Shown here in pieces: positions 30,280 through 38,673 of a stretch of 64,000 nt of DNA (positions are counted from its first letter, which is position 1; each line of letters begins with the position of its first letter). A model generated the notes under the pieces. That model had not been told where the DNA came from, did no database searches, and saw only the letters and a list, made by a program, of their open reading frames with translations. Origin of the DNA: Pseudomonas panipatensis (GTDB taxonomy: Bacteria > Pseudomonadota > Gammaproteobacteria > Pseudomonadales > Pseudomonadaceae). The position numbers and the translations under genes are program-made. The stretch lies in NCBI RefSeq assembly GCF_900099785.1, contig NZ_FNDS01000005.1:124001-188000 (forward strand), given 5' to 3'.

Positions 30280-31862
30280 TCGATGACCCTCCCTTTCAGA
30301 GCGAAGAGCCCCTGCGGACGTTTCTGGATGAACAGGATGATCAGCGCGAGGATGAGGATCTTGCCGAGCACCGCGCCGATCTGCGGTTCGAGGATCTTGT
30401 TCGCCACGCCCAGGCCGAAGGCCGCGCAGACGCTGCCGGCGAGCTGGCCGACGCCGCCCAGCACCACCACCAGGAAGGAGTCGATGATGTAGCTCTGGCC
30501 GAGGTCCGGGCCGACGTTGCCGACCTGCGACAGGGCCACCCCGCCGAGCCCGGCGATGCCCGAGCCGAGGCCGAAGGCGAGCATGTCCACACGCCCGGTG
30601 GGTACCCCGCAGCAGGCGGCCATGTTGCGGTTCTGGGTGACCGCGCGGACGTTCAGGCCGAGGCGGGTCTTGTTCAGCAGCAGCCAGGTCAGCGCCAGCA
30701 CGCACAGGGCGAAGCCGATGATGACGATGCGGTTCCACGGCAGCACCAGGTTCGGCAGCACCTGGATGCCGCCGGACAGCCAGGCCGGGTTGGCCACTTC
30801 GACGTTCTGTGCGCCGAACAGCACGCGCACCAGTTGGATCAGCACCAGGCTGATGCCCCAGGTCGCCAGCAGGGTTTCCAGCGGGCGGCCGTAGAGATGG
30901 CGGATCACCGTGCGCTCCAGGGCCATGCCGATGACGGCGGTGACGCCGAAGGCCACCGGCAGCGCCGCCAGCGGATACCACTCGAGGGCGCCGGGGGCGA
31001 AACGCTGGAACAGCAACTGCACCACATAGGTGGCGTAGGCGCCGAGCATGAGCATCTCGCCGTGGGCCATGTTGATCACCCCGAGCAGGCCGTAGGTGAT
31101 GGCCAGGCCGAGGGCGGCAAGGAGCAGGATCGAGCCCAGCGACAGGCCGCTGAAGGCCTGGCCGAGCAGGTCGCCGACGAGCAGGCGGCGTTTCACCTGG
31201 GCCAGGCTGGTGGCGGCGGCGGTGCGCACGCCGGCGTCGGCTTCCAGGTTCGGATCGAGCTGGTTCTGCAGGCGGGTCAGCGCCTGCGGATCGCCCGACT
31301 CACCGAGCAGACGCACGGCGGACAGGCGCACCTGCGGCGAGGGATCGGCCAGTTGCAGGTTGGCCAGGGCCAGTTGCAGGGCGGCCTTCACGTCGTCGTC
31401 GGGTTCCGCTTCGAGGCGATAGGCGAGCAGGGTGCGTTGCGCCGGCTTGGCGCTCTTCTGTAGCTGGCGCGCGGCGTCCAGGCGGGTGGCGGTGCTCTCG
31501 GCGACCAACTGGTGGCTGGCCAGCGCGCTATTCACCAGGGCGCGCAGGCGGTTGTTCAGGCGCAGCTTGTCCACCTCGCCGAGCGGCGCGGCGTCGCCCT
31601 CGGCGGCGCGGTACTGGCCGTCGCTGGCGGGCAGCAGCGGATGGTTCTGCGCGTCGACGGCGAGCTTGCCGGCCTGCAGGGCTTCGAGCAATGGCAGGCG
31701 GCCGGCTTCCGGCGCCGCGGCCCATTGTTCGAGGAGTTTGCCGCGCGCGTCGTTGTCGGCATTGACGAAGTCCTGCGCCGGGCCGGCGATGGCGGGCAGG
31801 GCCAGGAGCATGGCCAGGGCCAGGACGCAGTGCTGGAGCAGTCGGGGCAGGGCAGTGGGCAT
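30276..31862 (-). CDS. urtB: Urea ABC transporter permease UrtB
   Basis: A 528-residue permease. The first about 230 residues are a periplasmic domain with signal sequence (MPTALPRLLQHCVLALAMLL) and helical HEAT-like repeats, typical of UrtB; the rest is the LivH-like membrane core with GLAITYGLLGVINMAHGEML and the contact loop DSFLVVVLGGVGQLAGS. With UrtC it forms the urea channel through the inner membrane. It follows urtA after 98 nt. Confidence 0.94.
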   Translation of the reverse strand: MPTALPRLLQHCVLALAMLLALPAIAGPAQDFVNADNDARGKLLEQWAAAPEAGRLPLLEALQAGKLAVDAQNHPLLPASDGQYRAAEGDAAPLGEVDKLRLNNRLRALVNSALASHQLVAESTATRLDAARQLQKSAKPAQRTLLAYRLEAEPDDDVKAALQLALANLQLADPSPQVRLSAVRLLGESGDPQALTRLQNQLDPNLEADAGVRTAAATSLAQVKRRLLVGDLLGQAFSGLSLGSILLLAALGLAITYGLLGVINMAHGEMLMLGAYATYVVQLLFQRFAPGALEWYPLAALPVAFGVTAVIGMALERTVIRHLYGRPLETLLATWGISLVLIQLVRVLFGAQNVEVANPAWLSGGIQVLPNLVLPWNRIVIIGFALCVLALTWLLLNKTRLGLNVRAVTQNRNMAACCGVPTGRVDMLAFGLGSGIAGLGGVALSQVGNVGPDLGQSYIIDSFLVVVLGGVGQLAGSVCAAFGLGVANKILEPQIGAVLGKILILALIILFIQKRPQGLFALKGRVID

Positions 31863-31960
31863 GGCGTGTTTCCTGAGCGACGTGCCGTGGCTGGTCGAAG
31901 GCCGCTGTCCCTCTCCGCGAAGGGCGAGGGACAGGCAGAGAGGCGCCGGCGAGTGGCGGC

Positions 31961-33229
31961 TCAGTTGCTCCGCACCGCGTAATCCGGCTTCTTGTCGTTG
32001 CCCGGGATGAACGGGCTCCAGGGTTGCGCACGGATCGGCTCGGGGGTTTTCCAGACCACGTTGAACTGACCGTCATCCTGGATTTCGCCGATCATCACCG
32101 GCTTGTGCAGGTGGTGGTTGCTCTTGTCCATGGTCAGGGTGAAGCCCGAGGGCGCCTTGAAGGACTGTCCGGCCATGGCCTCGCGGACCTTGTCGACATC
32201 GGTGCTGCCGGCTTTCTCGACGGCCTGCGCCCACATGTGGATGCCGACGTAGGTGGCTTCCATCGGGTCGTTGGTCACCGCGGTGCTGTAGTTCGGCAGG
32301 TTCTTCGCCTTGGCATAGGCCTTCCAGGCGGCGACGAACTTCTCGTTCTCCGGGTTCTTCACCGACTCGAAGTAGTTCCAGGCGGCGAGGTTGCCCACCA
32401 GCGGCTTGGTGTCGATGCCGCGCAGTTCTTCTTCGCCCACGGAGAAGGCCACCACCGGCACCTCGGTGGCTTCCAGGCCCTGGTTGGCCAGTTCCTTGTA
32501 GAAGGGCACGTTGGAGTCGCCGTTGACCGTGGAGATCACCGCGGTCTTGCCAGCGGCGGAGAATTTCTTGATGTCGGCGACGATGGTCTGGTAGTCGCTG
32601 TGGCCGAACGGCGTGTAGACCTCCTGGATGTCCTTGTCCTGCACGCCCTTGCTGTGCAGGAAGGCGCGCAGGATCTTGTTGGTGGTGCGCGGGTAGACAT
32701 AATCGGTGCCGAGCAGGAAGAAGCGCTTGGCGCTGCCGCCGTCCTCGCTCATCAGGTATTCCACCGCCGGGATCGCCTGCTGGTTCGGCGCCGCGCCGGT
32801 GTAGAAGACGTTCGGCGACAGCTCCTCGCCCTCGTACTGCACCGGGTAGAACAGCAGGCCGTTGAGTTCCTCGAAGACCGGCAGCACGGATTTGCGCGAC
32901 ACGCTGGTCCAGCAGCCGAAGACCACCGCGACCTTGTCCTGGGTCAGCAGTTGGCGGGCCTTCTCGGCGAACAGCGGCCAGTTGGAGGCGGGGTCGACCA
33001 CCACCGGTTCGAGTTTCTTGCCGTTGACCCCGCCCTTGGCGTTGATCTCGTCGATGGTCATCAGCGCCATGTCCTTCAGCGAGGTCTCGGAGATGGCCAT
33101 GGTGCCGGAGAGCGAGTGGAGGATGCCGACCTTGATGGTCTCGGCGGCCTGGGAGCTGAACGGGAACAGGCCGCTGAGCAGCAGTGCGCTGACGGCCAGT
33201 GTGCTTTTCAACAGGGGACGACGTTTCAT
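31961..33229 (-). CDS. urtA: Urea-binding periplasmic protein UrtA
   Basis: A 422-residue substrate-binding protein with signal peptide (MKRRPLLKSTLAVSALLLSG, cleavage near SSQA/AE). The family motifs VGILHSLSGTMAISETSLKD and VDPASNWPLFAEKARQLL are typical of urea/amide-binding proteins, as is VFGCWTSVSRKSVLP. It captures urea for UrtBCDE and is the first gene of the operon that ends with ureC, so uptake and hydrolysis are coexpressed. A sigma-54 element is upstream at 33342-33357. Confidence 0.95.
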   Translation of the reverse strand: MKRRPLLKSTLAVSALLLSGLFPFSSQAAETIKVGILHSLSGTMAISETSLKDMALMTIDEINAKGGVNGKKLEPVVVDPASNWPLFAEKARQLLTQDKVAVVFGCWTSVSRKSVLPVFEELNGLLFYPVQYEGEELSPNVFYTGAAPNQQAIPAVEYLMSEDGGSAKRFFLLGTDYVYPRTTNKILRAFLHSKGVQDKDIQEVYTPFGHSDYQTIVADIKKFSAAGKTAVISTVNGDSNVPFYKELANQGLEATEVPVVAFSVGEEELRGIDTKPLVGNLAAWNYFESVKNPENEKFVAAWKAYAKAKNLPNYSTAVTNDPMEATYVGIHMWAQAVEKAGSTDVDKVREAMAGQSFKAPSGFTLTMDKSNHHLHKPVMIGEIQDDGQFNVVWKTPEPIRAQPWSPFIPGNDKKPDYAVRSN

Positions 33230-33341
33230 CGCGGCAGCCTCCTTGGCTATCCAGGCGCGAGGAGACTGCTGGGCGGTCAGGTGCGCCGCGGCTCGAACAG
33301 CCTCCCGAAGTGGGTGGGGACCCAGGGGTCGGGAGTGCTAT

Positions 33342-33357
33342 CGCAGCATCCGTGCCA
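33342..33357 (-). promoter_or_regulatory. Sigma-54 (-24/-12) promoter for urtABCDE-ure
   Basis: On the minus strand: TGGCACGGATGCTGCG. The -24 block TGGCACG is perfect, and the -12 GC has the required 10-nt spacing from GG. It is about 110 nt upstream of the urtA ATG. A GCGC-N7-GTGC dyad at 33426-33440 fits an NtrC site (13 of 15) about 70 bp upstream of the -24 element. Confidence 0.65.
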
Positions 33358-33425
33358 AGCCGTGCAAGGACTTGTTCTAGAAGGGCTTCGCGGGAATATC
33401 CGGCGCCATGCTCAGGCGTTGTCCT

Positions 33426-33440
33426 GCGCTCCTTTGGTGC
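33426..33440. promoter_or_regulatory. NtrC-like dyad upstream of urtA
   Basis: GCGCTCCTTTGGTGC matches the NtrC consensus GCACYANNNTGGTGC at all but two specified positions and keeps the TGGTGC half. It sits 69-83 bp upstream of the -24 block, an enhancer-like distance. The same half-site occurs in the ureE upstream dyad. Confidence 0.45.
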
Positions 33441-33482
33441 GCGCGACGGGCTTTGCCGCCAGGCGCTCCCAAAAGCGGCGCA

Positions 33483-34079
33483 TCAGGGTGTCGGCAGGAA
33501 GTAGCCGCGCACCCCGGTCATGATGATCTGCGCGGCCAGGGCACAGACGAACAGGCCCATCAGCCGGCTGACGATCTGCAGGCCCTGGTCGCCCAGCAGC
33601 TTCTCGATCTTGTCGGAGAGGTAGAGGGTCACGCCGAGGGTCAGGCAGGCGAGAAAGATCGCCGCCATGGCGAGCAATTTGTCTTCCCAGGGCTGGCCCA
33701 CGCCCATCACCAGCAGCGCACCGATGGTGCCGGGACCAACGGTGATGGGGATGGTCAGCGGCACGATGGTGACATCCTGCTGCACGTTGTCCGCCTGCAC
33801 CGACGAGCGCCCCTGGGCCATGCCCAGGGCGGAGATGAACAGCACGCTGCCGGCGCCGATGCGGAAGGCGTCGGCGGTGATGCCGAAGAGGGTGAAGATG
33901 TAGCGGCCGAACAGGTACAGCAACATGCTGGCGATCAGCGCCGCCAGGGCCACGCGCCAGGCCATGTGCTTGCGATCGCGCGGGGCGAAGCCGCGGCTGA
34001 GACTGATGAAGCAGGAAAGCACGAAGAAGGGGCTGTAGAGCACCAGCATCTTCAGGTACACGCTGAACAGCACATGCAT
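33483..34079 (-). CDS. MarC-family (UPF0056) inner-membrane protein
   Basis: A 198-residue, six-helix membrane protein. The family signature is in VLFISALGMAQGR and VPLTIPITVGPGTIGALLVM. Despite the name, MarC proteins have no proven role in multiple antibiotic resistance. It lies 135 nt downstream of retS on the same strand and follows the PAO1 order (PA4857). Confidence 0.88.
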   Translation of the reverse strand: MHVLFSVYLKMLVLYSPFFVLSCFISLSRGFAPRDRKHMAWRVALAALIASMLLYLFGRYIFTLFGITADAFRIGAGSVLFISALGMAQGRSSVQADNVQQDVTIVPLTIPITVGPGTIGALLVMGVGQPWEDKLLAMAAIFLACLTLGVTLYLSDKIEKLLGDQGLQIVSRLMGLFVCALAAQIIMTGVRGYFLPTP

Positions 34080-34214
34080 GGGGCAGAACTCGTCCGACTG
34101 AGGTGTCTCACGCGCGGGGGCGTGTCTGGGGGTGAAGCATAGCGGGCGCGGCTGCCGGGGTCATTGTTCGATGGCAAGGGTGGCGCGGGCGCGGGCCAGG
34201 TCCGCGCCAAGCGC

Positions 34215-37016
34215 TCAGGACGGCAGCGGGTCGCTCTGTGGGTGCAGGCGTCGTTCGCGCTCGCCGACCCAGTAGGCCACCAGGTCGCGCAGTTGCGAGA
34301 GCTCCACCGGCTTGGCCATGTGCCCGTCCATGCCGACCAGGCGCGCGCGTTCCTTGTGCTCGCTGAGGATGTGCGCGGTGAGCGCCACCACCGGCGTGTG
34401 CGGGCGCTTTTCGCTGGCTTCCCAGGCGCGCAGCCGCTCGGTGGCGGAGAAGCCATCGAGGACCGGCATCTCGCAGTCCATCAGCACCAGGTCGTACTGC
34501 GTGGCTTTCATCGCCGCCAGCGCTTCCTCGCCATTGCTGGCGGTGTCCGGCTGCAGGTTGAGCTTGCCGAGCATGCCGCGGATGACCTTGGTGGAGATGC
34601 TGTTGTCCTCGGCGACCAGCACGCGGAAGTCGCTGGGCGGGGCCAGCGGTGTCGGTTCGACGGCCACCGGCGGGTAGTTGCTGACGCCGCTGGGGCCGCG
34701 CTGGGCCAGCTCGTCGGCGAGGGTCGCCTTGAGCGTATAGCCGGCCACCGGCTTGGCCAGGATGCGCTTGATGCCGGCGTTGCGGGCGATGATCTTGCCC
34801 GGCGCGTTGCTGATGCCGGTCAGCATGATCAGCAGGATGTCGTGGTTGAGGTTGGGGTCTTCCTGAATCTTGGTCGCCAGTTGCATGCCGGTCATGCCGG
34901 GCATGTCCTGGTCGAGCAGGACCACATCGAAGTACTCGCGCAGGTGCGCCTTGGTGCGCAGCAGGGCCAGCGCTTCCTTGCCGGAGGCGACCGCGCTGAC
35001 GTTCATGCCCCAGGCGCTGCACTGCTGCAGCACCACCTTGCGGCAGGTCTGGTTGTCATCCACCACCAGCAGGCGCGCGCCCTGCAGCGGACCTTCGAGG
35101 TCGGCGGTGGGGTGTTCGAGCATCTGCTCGTCCAGCGGCAGGCTGAGCCAGAGCGTGTTGCCGGAATGGCTGCCGCTGTCGTTGCCGCTCTCGATGCCGA
35201 GCTGGCCGGACATCAGCTGGATCAGTTGGCGCGCGATGATCAGGCCGAGGCGGCTGCTGATGCGGGTCGCCGAGAGGAAGTCGCGGCTGTGCAGCTCGGC
35301 GGTCAGCAGGGCCTGGCGCTCGCCCGCGTCCAGCGGGCGGCCGCTGTCCTGCACGGCGATGCGCAGGCGCGGCTGGTTGGGCAGGCCGTCGAGGGCAACG
35401 ACGAGCAGGATCTCGCCTTCCTCGGTCTGCTTGAACGCGTTGTCCAGCAGGCTCAGCAGCACCTGGCGCAGGCGCGTCGGGTCGCCGCTGATGACCCGTG
35501 GCACCTGTGGTTGGATGAAGCTGATCAGCTCGACTTTCTGCTGCTCGGCACGCACACGGAAGATCGCCAGGCAGTCCTCGATCAGCGCGCCGAGGTCGAA
35601 CTGCACCTCGTCCAGCTCGACCTGGCCGGACTCCAGCTTGGAGATGTCGAGAATCTCGTTGATCAGCGCCAGCAACTCGTTGCCGGCGCTGTGGATGGTC
35701 TGCACGTAGTCGCGTTGCTTGGCCGACAGCGGCGTGCCGAGGAGCAGTTCGGTCATGCCCAGCACGCCGTTCATGGGGGTGCGGATTTCATGGCTGATCT
35801 TGGCCAGGAAGTCGCCCTTGGCCTTCAGTTCGGCCATGCTCGCGGCGCGTTTGCGGCTGGCGTCGAACTGCTCCTGCTGCAGTTTGCGCTGGCGTTCGGC
35901 GAGGGCCACGCTGAGCAGGAAGCCGACGGCGGCGGTCAGGCCGAGCAGACCGGTGCCGAGCCAGTCGCTGCGCGTCGGCATGTAGCCGAGCAGGGCCGGC
36001 AGGCAGAGCAACCAGATGCCGACGAACAGACCCATGGCGAGGGTGAACATGCGCGCCGGGCGATAGCCTTGGCGCATGTGGTAGCCGGCCACCAGGAACA
36101 TGCCAAGGGTGGTCAGGGTGATCAGTCCGTAGAGCAGCTCGCTGATCGGCGTCGCCAGCAGCGTATGCAGCAGGGCGCCGAGGAGCAGCAGCGCCAGGCT
36201 GCCGCCGAACAGCAGGCGGCGCAGCGGCAGTGCCGGGCTCAGGCCCCGGAAGAAACTGCAGGTGTAGCCAAGGGCGCAGAACAGCACGAGCAACTGCGCC
36301 AACTGTGCGGTCACTGGCTGCCAGGACTGATGCGTGCCGTACCAGGGGCTGAGCAGGCCGAACAGCGCCAGGCAGGCGATCAGCAAGCCGGCATGCATGC
36401 CGGCCAGCCAGAGCCCGGCGCGGGTGCGGTGATAGGCGAAACGCACCAGGTTGTAGGCCAGCAGCATGCCGAGGCAGCCGAGCAGCACGCCGAACTGCAG
36501 TTGGCGCTGCTGGCCGCCGGGATACTCCGCGCTTTCCAGGTTGATGCTGGGATGCAGGGTCTGGGTGGAACTCAGGCGCAGGTAAAGGTCGAGCGGCTCC
36601 TGGCTGCTGCGCAGGGGCAGGATCAGGTCGCTGTTGAGCAGCGGGCGTTGGCCGGGGAAGAGGTTGCCGGCCTGGCGCTGTTCGAGCAGTTGCGAATCCT
36701 GCAGCAGGTAGAGTTGCAAGCTGTCCAGGCTGGGCGCGAAGAGGCGCAACTGGCGCGGCGCGTCGGTGGGCGGCAGACGGTAGTGCAGCCAGGTGGCGCC
36801 GGGGCCGGCGGGGGCATGCAGGTCGTCGATTTCGAGGTGGCTGAACAACGGCCGCAGGCGCGCCGAAAGGATGTCCTGCAATTGCAACTGGCCTTCGCCA
36901 TCGTGCAATTGCGACCAGCCGCCGTCATCTTGCGCAAGCGCCTGGCTCGGGCCGGCGACCAAGGCGGTCAGCAGCAGGCAGACGAGGAGTCCTGTGGCAA
37001 TCCAGAGCCGACGCAC
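34215..37016 (-). CDS. retS: Hybrid sensor kinase RetS
   Basis: A 933-residue hybrid histidine kinase. In order: signal/membrane segment (VRRLWIATGLLVCLLLTALV), a periplasmic 7TMR-DISMED2 domain (about 40-165), seven membrane helices (about 172-375), histidine kinase with H409 in FLAKISHEIRTP and N526 in LLDNAFK, then two receiver domains with acceptor aspartates D702 (LLDQDMPG) and D847 (VLMDCEMP). In P. aeruginosa the equivalent residues are H424, D713 and D858, and RetS binds GacS to block the acute-to-chronic (biofilm) switch. The kinase G1 box here is degenerate (AVQDSGRPLDAG), as expected for a protein that works by heterodimer formation. GTG 37016 has AAGGGA 7 nt upstream. The marC gene follows; purD precedes. 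Confidence 0.93.
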   Translation of the reverse strand: MRRLWIATGLLVCLLLTALVAGPSQALAQDDGGWSQLHDGEGQLQLQDILSARLRPLFSHLEIDDLHAPAGPGATWLHYRLPPTDAPRQLRLFAPSLDSLQLYLLQDSQLLEQRQAGNLFPGQRPLLNSDLILPLRSSQEPLDLYLRLSSTQTLHPSINLESAEYPGGQQRQLQFGVLLGCLGMLLAYNLVRFAYHRTRAGLWLAGMHAGLLIACLALFGLLSPWYGTHQSWQPVTAQLAQLLVLFCALGYTCSFFRGLSPALPLRRLLFGGSLALLLLGALLHTLLATPISELLYGLITLTTLGMFLVAGYHMRQGYRPARMFTLAMGLFVGIWLLCLPALLGYMPTRSDWLGTGLLGLTAAVGFLLSVALAERQRKLQQEQFDASRKRAASMAELKAKGDFLAKISHEIRTPMNGVLGMTELLLGTPLSAKQRDYVQTIHSAGNELLALINEILDISKLESGQVELDEVQFDLGALIEDCLAIFRVRAEQQKVELISFIQPQVPRVISGDPTRLRQVLLSLLDNAFKQTEEGEILLVVALDGLPNQPRLRIAVQDSGRPLDAGERQALLTAELHSRDFLSATRISSRLGLIIARQLIQLMSGQLGIESGNDSGSHSGNTLWLSLPLDEQMLEHPTADLEGPLQGARLLVVDDNQTCRKVVLQQCSAWGMNVSAVASGKEALALLRTKAHLREYFDVVLLDQDMPGMTGMQLATKIQEDPNLNHDILLIMLTGISNAPGKIIARNAGIKRILAKPVAGYTLKATLADELAQRGPSGVSNYPPVAVEPTPLAPPSDFRVLVAEDNSISTKVIRGMLGKLNLQPDTASNGEEALAAMKATQYDLVLMDCEMPVLDGFSATERLRAWEASEKRPHTPVVALTAHILSEHKERARLVGMDGHMAKPVELSQLRDLVAYWVGERERRLHPQSDPLPS

Positions 37017-37128
37017 GGCGAGGTCCCTTCGGAAGTGAGTGGCCGGATTATAGCCAAGTGCCCGATGGCCGGTAATGTATCCGGACCCGCCAGGTCCCGC
37101 GGCCCGACCGCAGGTCATCGGCGGGCGC

Positions 37129-37151
37129 GGGAGACGCCGCACGGGCGTCTC
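37129..37151. terminator. Hairpin between purD and retS
   Basis: A perfect 9-bp stem: GGAGACGCC (37129-37137), loop GCACG, GGCGTCTCC (37143-37151), 14 nt beyond the purD stop. No T-run, so it may be a mRNA end-protecting hairpin or a partial terminator between purHD and retS. Confidence 0.45.
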
Positions 37152-37164
37152 CGCGACGGCTCCG

Positions 37165-38454
37165 TCAGCCTTCGCCACGCTCGCGGGCGATGGCGCGGTA
37201 GCCGATGTCCTTGCGATAGAAGCAGCCGTTCCAGCGGATTTTCTCCGCCAGGCGATAGGCCTGCTGCTGGGCGTCGGACACGCTCTTGCCGATGGCGGTG
37301 GCGCAGAGCACGCGGCCGCCGGCGGTGACGATCTGGCCGTCCTTCAGCGCGGTGCCGGCATGGAAGACCTTGCCGTCCAGCTTTGCCGCTTCGTCCAGGC
37401 CGTCGATGACGTCGCCCTTGGCGTAGTCGCCCGGGTAGCCGCCGGCGGCCAGTACCACGCCCACGGTCGGGCGCGGGTCCCAGGTCGCCTCAACCTTGTC
37501 CAGGGCCTTGGCCAGCGCGGCCTCGATCAGCAGCACCAGGGAGGACTCCAGGCGCACCATGATCGGCTGGGTTTCCGGGTCGCCGAAGCGGCAGTTGAAT
37601 TCGATGACCTTGGGCGCGCCGCTCTTGTCGATCATCAGGCCGGCATAGAGGAAGCCGGTGTAGACGTTGCCTTCCTCGGCCATGCCACGCACGGTCGGGT
37701 AGATCACTTCGTCCATCACCCGCTGATGCACCTCGGGGGTGACCACCGGCGCCGGCGAGTAGGCGCCCATGCCGCCGGTGTTCGGGCCGGTATCGGCATC
37801 GCCGACGCGTTTGTGGTCCTGGCTGGTGGCCATCGGCAGCACGTTCTGGCCATCGACCATGACGATGAAGCTGGCTTCCTCGCCGTCGAGGAACTCCTCG
37901 ATCACCACGCGCGAACCGGCGTCGCCGAAGGCGTTGCCGGCGAGCATGTCACGCACCGCTTCCTCGGCTTCGGCGAGGGTCATGGCGACGATCACGCCCT
38001 TGCCCGCGGCCAGGCCGTCGGCCTTGATCACGATGGGCGCGCCCTTCTCGCGCAGGTAGGCCAGCGCCGGCTCGACTTCGGTGAAGTTCTGGTAGGCGGC
38101 AGTGGGGATCTTGTGGCGGGCGAGGAAGTCCTTGGTGAACGCCTTGGAGCCTTCCAGCTGGGCGGCGCCGGCGGTCGGGCCGAAGATGTCCAGGCCACGG
38201 CTGCGGAACAGGTCGACCACGCCTTTGACCAGTGGCGCCTCGGGGCCGACGATGGTCAGCTGCACGTTGTTCGCGGCGAAGTCGGCCAGTTGCTCCAAGG
38301 CCAGCACGTCGATGGCGACGTTCTCGCACTTGGCTTCGGTGGCGGTGCCGGCGTTGCCCGGGGCGACGAAGACCTTCTCGACGCGCGGGTCCTGGGCGAC
38401 TTTCCAGGCCAGGGCGTGTTCGCGGCCGCCGCTGCCGATGATGAGTACGTTCAT
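37165..38454 (-). CDS. purD: Phosphoribosylamine-glycine ligase (GAR synthetase)
   Basis: A 429-residue ATP-grasp enzyme for the second step of de novo purine synthesis: 5-phosphoribosylamine + glycine + ATP to GAR. Starts MNVLIIGSGGREHALAWKVA; ATP-grasp residues lie in VVIEEFLDGEEASFIVMVDG; the signature RFGDPETQPIMVRL is present. It follows purH after 219 nt containing a repeat and a structured segment. Confidence 0.96.
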   Translation of the reverse strand: MNVLIIGSGGREHALAWKVAQDPRVEKVFVAPGNAGTATEAKCENVAIDVLALEQLADFAANNVQLTIVGPEAPLVKGVVDLFRSRGLDIFGPTAGAAQLEGSKAFTKDFLARHKIPTAAYQNFTEVEPALAYLREKGAPIVIKADGLAAGKGVIVAMTLAEAEEAVRDMLAGNAFGDAGSRVVIEEFLDGEEASFIVMVDGQNVLPMATSQDHKRVGDADTGPNTGGMGAYSPAPVVTPEVHQRVMDEVIYPTVRGMAEEGNVYTGFLYAGLMIDKSGAPKVIEFNCRFGDPETQPIMVRLESSLVLLIEAALAKALDKVEATWDPRPTVGVVLAAGGYPGDYAKGDVIDGLDEAAKLDGKVFHAGTALKDGQIVTAGGRVLCATAIGKSVSDAQQQAYRLAEKIRWNGCFYRKDIGYRAIARERGEG

Positions 38455-38493
38455 GGGATATCTCCTGAACAGTTCCGGACGGGCCGGATTCCC

Positions 38494-38522
38494 GGGTATC
38501 GCTTCGCTCCACCCAGGCTACG
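38494..38522. repeat. GGGTATCGCT dispersed repeat between purH and purD
   Basis: The block begins GGGTATCGCTTCGCTCC and ends GGCTACG. It is a third member of the family at 7010-7039 and 28315-28344. No left arm is present here, so it is a half-element. Confidence 0.5.
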
Positions 38523-38576
38523 AAATCTAAACGACCAACTCTCGAGGGGCGCGATGAAGCGGGTAGATGCAAGGCG

Positions 38577-38634
38577 CCCGGGCGTTCACCAAGCGGAGTT
38601 GCCTTCTGGCAATGAGCATTGGGGAACGCTCGGG
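38577..38634. repeat. Nested hairpin between purH and purD
   Basis: An outer stem pairs 38577-38587 (CCCGGGCGTTC) with 38624-38634 (10 of 11 complementary). An inner stem pairs TTGCC (38599-38603) with GGCAA (38608-38612), with an AGAA loop on the minus strand. It ends 40 nt before the purH stop complement and 123 nt upstream of the purD start. It may be a terminator/attenuator or a structured RNA; no known riboswitch pattern is recognised. Confidence 0.4.
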
Positions 38635-38673
38635 CAACGCAGCAGATGCCTGCTTCAGCGCGTCCGACCCACC

